From: Fulvivirga aurantia
Lineage (GTDB): Bacteria; Bacteroidota; Bacteroidia; Cytophagales; Cyclobacteriaceae
Reading direction: 5' to 3'
NCBI RefSeq assembly: GCF_009711475.1
Contig: NZ_SMMD01000827.1
Location: 1 to 9,792 of the forward strand
DNA length: 9,792 bases
Shown here: in pieces, positions 7,252 through 9,792 of the stretch
Layout: every line of letters begins with the position of its first letter
Position numbering within the stretch: the stretch's first letter is position 1
Made by a program: the position numbers and the translations under genes
Notes under the pieces: model-generated
Seen by the model: the letters and a program-made list of their open reading frames with translations, nothing else
Database searches by the model: none
Told to the model about the DNA's origin: nothing

Positions 7252-9143
7252 GTGGAAGTTTATTATTTGAGGCTATAGTCTTTCTTGCTGGAGCGATCGT
7301 ATGCGTGCCGATTGCGAAAAGATTAGGCTTAAGTTCTGTGCTAGGGTATTTATTGGCTGGTATTTTAATCGGGCCGTACGTTTTTGGGTTTGTAGGCGAG
7401 GAAGGAGAAGATATTTTGCATTTCGCAGAGTTTGGTGTGGTTATGATGCTATTCCTGATTGGTCTTGAAATCGATCCAAGAAGTTTTTGGCGGATGCGCA
7501 AAGCTATATTAGGAATGGGTGGGGGCCAGGTGCTTATAACTACAGTGCTAAGCTTGGCCATCTTCCTTTTATTTGGGTTAGACTGGAAAGTGGGCTTAAC
7601 CATATCTATGGCCGTAGCACTATCATCTACGGCAATTACCTTGCAAACCTTAAAGGAAAAGGGGCTCATGGATACAGTTTATGGATCGTCCTCTTTCTCA
7701 ATCCTGCTTTTTCAGGATATTATAGTAATTCCCATGTTGGCAATATTGCCACTTTTATCTACGGTTACAACCGAAACTAGTGGTGACGACCATAGCTCAG
7801 GCGTTTATCTACTAGAAGGTTTGCCTTTGGGTGTACAGGCTTTAGCAGTATTTGTTTCTGTTGCTGTCGTAGTAGCTGCAGGTCGATACCTTTTTGTGCC
7901 TATGTTGCGATTGGTGGCTAAAACACGCTTACGCGAACTATTATCAGCTGCAGCCCTGCTTATCGTAGTTGCGATCGCCTTTTTGATGGAATTGGTTGGA
8001 CTAAGCCCTGCACTTGGTGCATTCTTAGGGGGCGTGGTACTGGCAAATAGTGAGTTCAAGCACGAGCTGGAAAGTAACCTGGAGCCTTTTAAGGGCTTGT
8101 TGCTAGGTCTGTTTTTTATGGCTGTCGGAGCCTCAATAAATTTTATAGTTATTGGAGATAATCCATTAATGATTACCACTTTATTGATAGGCCTTATCAC
8201 ATTAAAAGCTTTAGTGCTTTTCCTAATAGGAGCCATCTTCAAAATAAAAACTGACCAAAGGTTACTTTTAACGGTGGGGCTGGCGCAAATAGGTGAATTT
8301 GCTTTTGTATTGCTGTCCTTTGCCTTTCAACTAAAAATTATAGATCAATTTCAATTAGACACCATGCTGGTTGTCACGGCCTTGTCGATGTCTCTCACAC
8401 CAATTTTAGGAATTATTAATGAAAGACTGGTGCTTCCAAAAATTGGTACTAAAGAAGCACCCAAACGCACCATGGATCACATTGCCAAAACACACAAAGT
8501 GATCTTGGTAGGCTTTGGTCACTTTGGCAGTACTGTAGGCCGTTTTCTCAGATCATATGGTGTAGAAGCTACAATTCTTGATCAGGACAGTAATAGGGTA
8601 GATCTGCTTAGGAAAATGGGGTTTGAAGTGTATTATGGAGATGCCACGAGAATGGATTTACTTGAGAGTGCCGGACTGGCTGAGGCAAGAATACTTGTCA
8701 GTGCCATTGACAATCCTGACACCAACATCAAGCTGGTGCAAATGGTAAAAGAAAAATACCCTAATGTAAAGCTTATGATGCGGGCCAAGAGTCGTTTCGA
8801 TGCTTATGAGTTGATAAATATGGGAATCGAAAACGTTTACAGAGAATCATTAGATACTTCTGTTCGGTTGGCTGGTGATGTACTTCACCAAATGGGTTTT
8901 AGAAAATATACGATACATAGACAGGCACAAAATTTTGTAAAATATGACGAACAGAGTCTTCGCAGACTGGCAGAGACTCCAAAAAGTGGTGATGAATACA
9001 TATTTAAAGTTAAAGAGGAGATTGAACAACAGGAGAACCAATTGGAGCAGGACCTGCATCGGGGCATTGTAGAGGCTGACCTACAGTGGGACAGCGAACA
9101 AATGAGAATGATTTTAGGGAAAGAGGAAAAAAAAGGTGATTAA
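7248..9143 (+). CDS. kefC: Kef-type K+/H+ antiporter (CPA2) with C-terminal RCK domain
   Basis: A 631-residue inner-membrane protein of the glutathione-gated K+ efflux family. Around twelve membrane segments span residues 5-395, with the CPA2 hallmarks SVLGYLLAGILIGP (30-43), ALSSTA (124-129) and the QD ion-site motif in LLFQDIIVIP (153-162). The cytoplasmic loop HELESNLEPFKGLLLGLFFM (272-291) is a close match to the Kef regulatory loop. An RCK domain (about 415-555) has an intact GFGHFG (422-427), an acidic D445 after the second strand, and YGDATRMDLLESAG (463-476), nearly identical to E. coli KefC as I recall it. A helical, highly charged Kef-type tail replaces a TrkA-C domain. In E. coli the channel is held shut by glutathione and opened by electrophile adducts, giving K+ loss and protective acidification. 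Aligned to recalled E. coli KefC, ligand residues R416 and R516 correspond to R432 and R532, while N551 corresponds to D567. It overlaps kefF by four bases. Confidence 0.93.
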   Translation: MSGSLLFEAIVFLAGAIVCVPIAKRLGLSSVLGYLLAGILIGPYVFGFVGEEGEDILHFAEFGVVMMLFLIGLEIDPRSFWRMRKAILGMGGGQVLITTVLSLAIFLLFGLDWKVGLTISMAVALSSTAITLQTLKEKGLMDTVYGSSSFSILLFQDIIVIPMLAILPLLSTVTTETSGDDHSSGVYLLEGLPLGVQALAVFVSVAVVVAAGRYLFVPMLRLVAKTRLRELLSAAALLIVVAIAFLMELVGLSPALGAFLGGVVLANSEFKHELESNLEPFKGLLLGLFFMAVGASINFIVIGDNPLMITTLLIGLITLKALVLFLIGAIFKIKTDQRLLLTVGLAQIGEFAFVLLSFAFQLKIIDQFQLDTMLVVTALSMSLTPILGIINERLVLPKIGTKEAPKRTMDHIAKTHKVILVGFGHFGSTVGRFLRSYGVEATILDQDSNRVDLLRKMGFEVYYGDATRMDLLESAGLAEARILVSAIDNPDTNIKLVQMVKEKYPNVKLMMRAKSRFDAYELINMGIENVYRESLDTSVRLAGDVLHQMGFRKYTIHRQAQNFVKYDEQSLRRLAETPKSGDEYIFKVKEEIEQQENQLEQDLHRGIVEADLQWDSEQMRMILGKEEKKGD

Positions 9144-9167
9144 TGCGATTTAGTCGCTAATCACCTT
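9128..9167 (-). terminator. Intrinsic terminator hairpin at the kefC stop, oriented for the VOC gene
   Basis: AAGGTGATTA (9133-9142) pairs perfectly with TAATCACCTT (9158-9167). GCG/CGC extends the stem after a two-base bulge, and the loop is ATTTAGT. The run of seven A at 9128-9134 becomes a uridine tract directly after the stem for transcripts on the minus strand, so it is a canonical Rho-independent terminator for the VOC gene ending at 9179. On the plus strand only a weak TTCTTGTG follows, but the same hairpin may also slow kefC transcription. The left arm includes the last codons and stop of kefC. Confidence 0.75.
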
Positions 9168-9178
9168 CTTGTGTCAAT

Positions 9179-9565
9179 TTATATTTTCTCTCCAAAAGTG
9201 AGGTAATAACCATTTACATCTCTAACAGTAAATTGCTTATACCCAGACTTATTCTTGATCTGATCAACAATATCTGATGAAGAAAAAAGGTAGTCGTAAT
9301 AATCATCAACACCTTCCATTTCTATGAAAATGGTAAAACCGCCTGCAGGTTCGTCATGTCTCAATTCAGGTAGTTCTTTTTTCAAACTGTCTTCACTTTG
9401 AAACATAATTTTGACCTCTCCCTTTTGTACCGTGGCACGGATAAGATCACCTTCAGAATTTTCAATTGAGTCGATTGTATTAAAACTAAGGACCCCGTGA
9501 TAGTAGTTAATAGTTTGTCGAACATCCTCGACCATCAAGTTTGGAGTAAGTGTTTTTAAATTCAT
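9179..9565 (-). CDS. VOC family protein (glyoxalase/bleomycin-resistance fold)
   Basis: A 128-residue single-domain vicinal-oxygen-chelate protein, the normal length for the family. It has the two beta-alpha-beta-beta-beta repeats: LTPNLMVEDVRQTINYYHGV (6-25) opens the first, and AGGFTIFIEME (74-84) opens the second, which ends in the typical FTVRDVNGYYLTFGE (112-126). E126 is in the position of the last metal ligand of glyoxalase I, but the first-strand ligand position holds asparagine (N9) rather than histidine, so it is unlikely to be a true GloA lactoylglutathione lyase and is closer to the bleomycin-resistance/uncharacterised VOC group. Substrate unknown. ATG at 9565 is chosen because family similarity begins there; an in-frame TTG at 9601 would only add a basic dodecapeptide. 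It is convergent with kefC and divergent from the ArfB-like gene. Confidence 0.85.
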   Translation of the reverse strand: MNLKTLTPNLMVEDVRQTINYYHGVLSFNTIDSIENSEGDLIRATVQKGEVKIMFQSEDSLKKELPELRHDEPAGGFTIFIEMEGVDDYYDYLFSSSDIVDQIKNKSGYKQFTVRDVNGYYLTFGEKI

Positions 9566-9688
9566 TTTTCGATAATTTTTATTGCGTTTCAAGGTACGCA
9601 AATCATTTATTTTATGAAGAATTTTATTACTATTTGAAAAGCAAAATTTAATAAATCGTGTTATACGTAGTCATTAGACCCGGAGATA

Positions 9689-9792
9689 ATGAACAGACCC
9701 AAAGTAAGTGATATAAAAAAAGAGGTAGAAATAACTACAGCTAGAAGCGGTGGCCCTGGTGGCCAGCATGTGAATAAGGTTGAAACTAAAGT
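9689..9792 (+). CDS. arfB: ArfB-like GGQ-domain peptidyl-tRNA hydrolase (5' end only)
   Basis: The first 34 codons of a gene that runs off the window. The predicted peptide contains TTARSGGPGGQHVNKVETK (residues 16-34), the catalytic GGQ motif (24-26) of class I release factors. In release factors RF1 and RF2 the GGQ lies past residue 200; here it is near residue 25, as in ArfB/YaeJ/ICT1, which rescue ribosomes stalled without a stop codon by hydrolysing the peptidyl-tRNA. Confirmation needs the missing basic C-terminal tail of ArfB. The start ATG follows GGAG (9682-9685), an unusual clear Shine-Dalgarno-like match for this window, though only three bases from the ATG. An in-frame stop at 9668 rules out an earlier start. 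The 123-base spacer from the divergent VOC gene should hold both promoters; I see no convincing consensus in it. Confidence 0.85.
   Translation, partial: MNRPKVSDIKKEVEITTARSGGPGGQHVNKVETK

Noticed and set aside
7241..8242. Minus-strand open frames of over 140 codons inside kefC
   Set aside because: They are antisense to strongly conserved membrane and loop motifs of KefC, and their low-complexity, Thr/Ser/Asn/Pro-rich composition is that of shadow frames.
9689..9792. Reading the terminal gene as release factor RF1 or RF2
   Set aside because: The GGQ motif is about 25 residues from the start, whereas RF1 and RF2 have it past residue 200; an in-frame stop at 9668 prevents a longer N-terminus.

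Overview
This window looks like chromosomal housekeeping and stress-related DNA from a member of the Bacteroidota, probably a marine or environmental Cytophagales-type bacterium. The evidence is AT-rich spacers, start codons almost without Shine-Dalgarno sequences, a Bacteroidota-style promoter (TAnnTTTG with an upstream TTG) in front of glnS, and the protein sequences themselves. The phylum call is inference from these traits; genus cannot be read from the sequence. Coding density is high and no gap between genes exceeds about 200 bases.

Layout. Bases 35-4303 hold three same-strand genes: a zinc-less MDR-family NAD(P)H oxidoreductase (VAT-1/quinone reductase-like), a CPA2 cation:proton antiporter with a C-terminal RCK (TrkA-N/TrkA-C) module, and an FAD-dependent geranylgeranyl-reductase-family oxidoreductase. 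The last two are only 24 bases apart and probably form an operon. They end at an imperfect inverted repeat (4329-4412), which separates them from the convergent glnS gene (4431-6458, minus strand). GlnRS here is a normal enzyme plus a C-terminal appendage of about 118 residues. Divergently from glnS runs a KefF-KefC pair (6652-9143) whose reading frames overlap by four bases: a flavodoxin-fold quinone reductase/regulator and a K+/H+ antiporter of the ligand-gated Kef type. A hairpin at the kefC stop codon serves as terminator for a convergent small VOC (glyoxalase/bleomycin-resistance fold) gene (9179-9565, minus strand). The window ends inside the start of an ArfB-like GGQ-domain peptidyl-tRNA hydrolase gene (9689 onward).

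How they may work together. KefF and KefC are expected to be one functional unit, giving electrophile-triggered K+ efflux and cytoplasmic acidification. The MDR reductase, the KefF quinone reductase and the VOC protein are all of types that can act on electrophiles or quinones, so the neighbourhood may have a detoxification and ion-homeostasis flavour, but nothing in the sequence proves co-regulation across the three transcription units. glnS and arfB are translation genes. I see no mobile element, CRISPR array, tRNA or rRNA. I did not find a clearly new biological system; the best leads are the GlnRS tail, the palindromic repeat, the degenerate RCK domain of the first antiporter, and the question of which thiol ligand gates the Kef channel.
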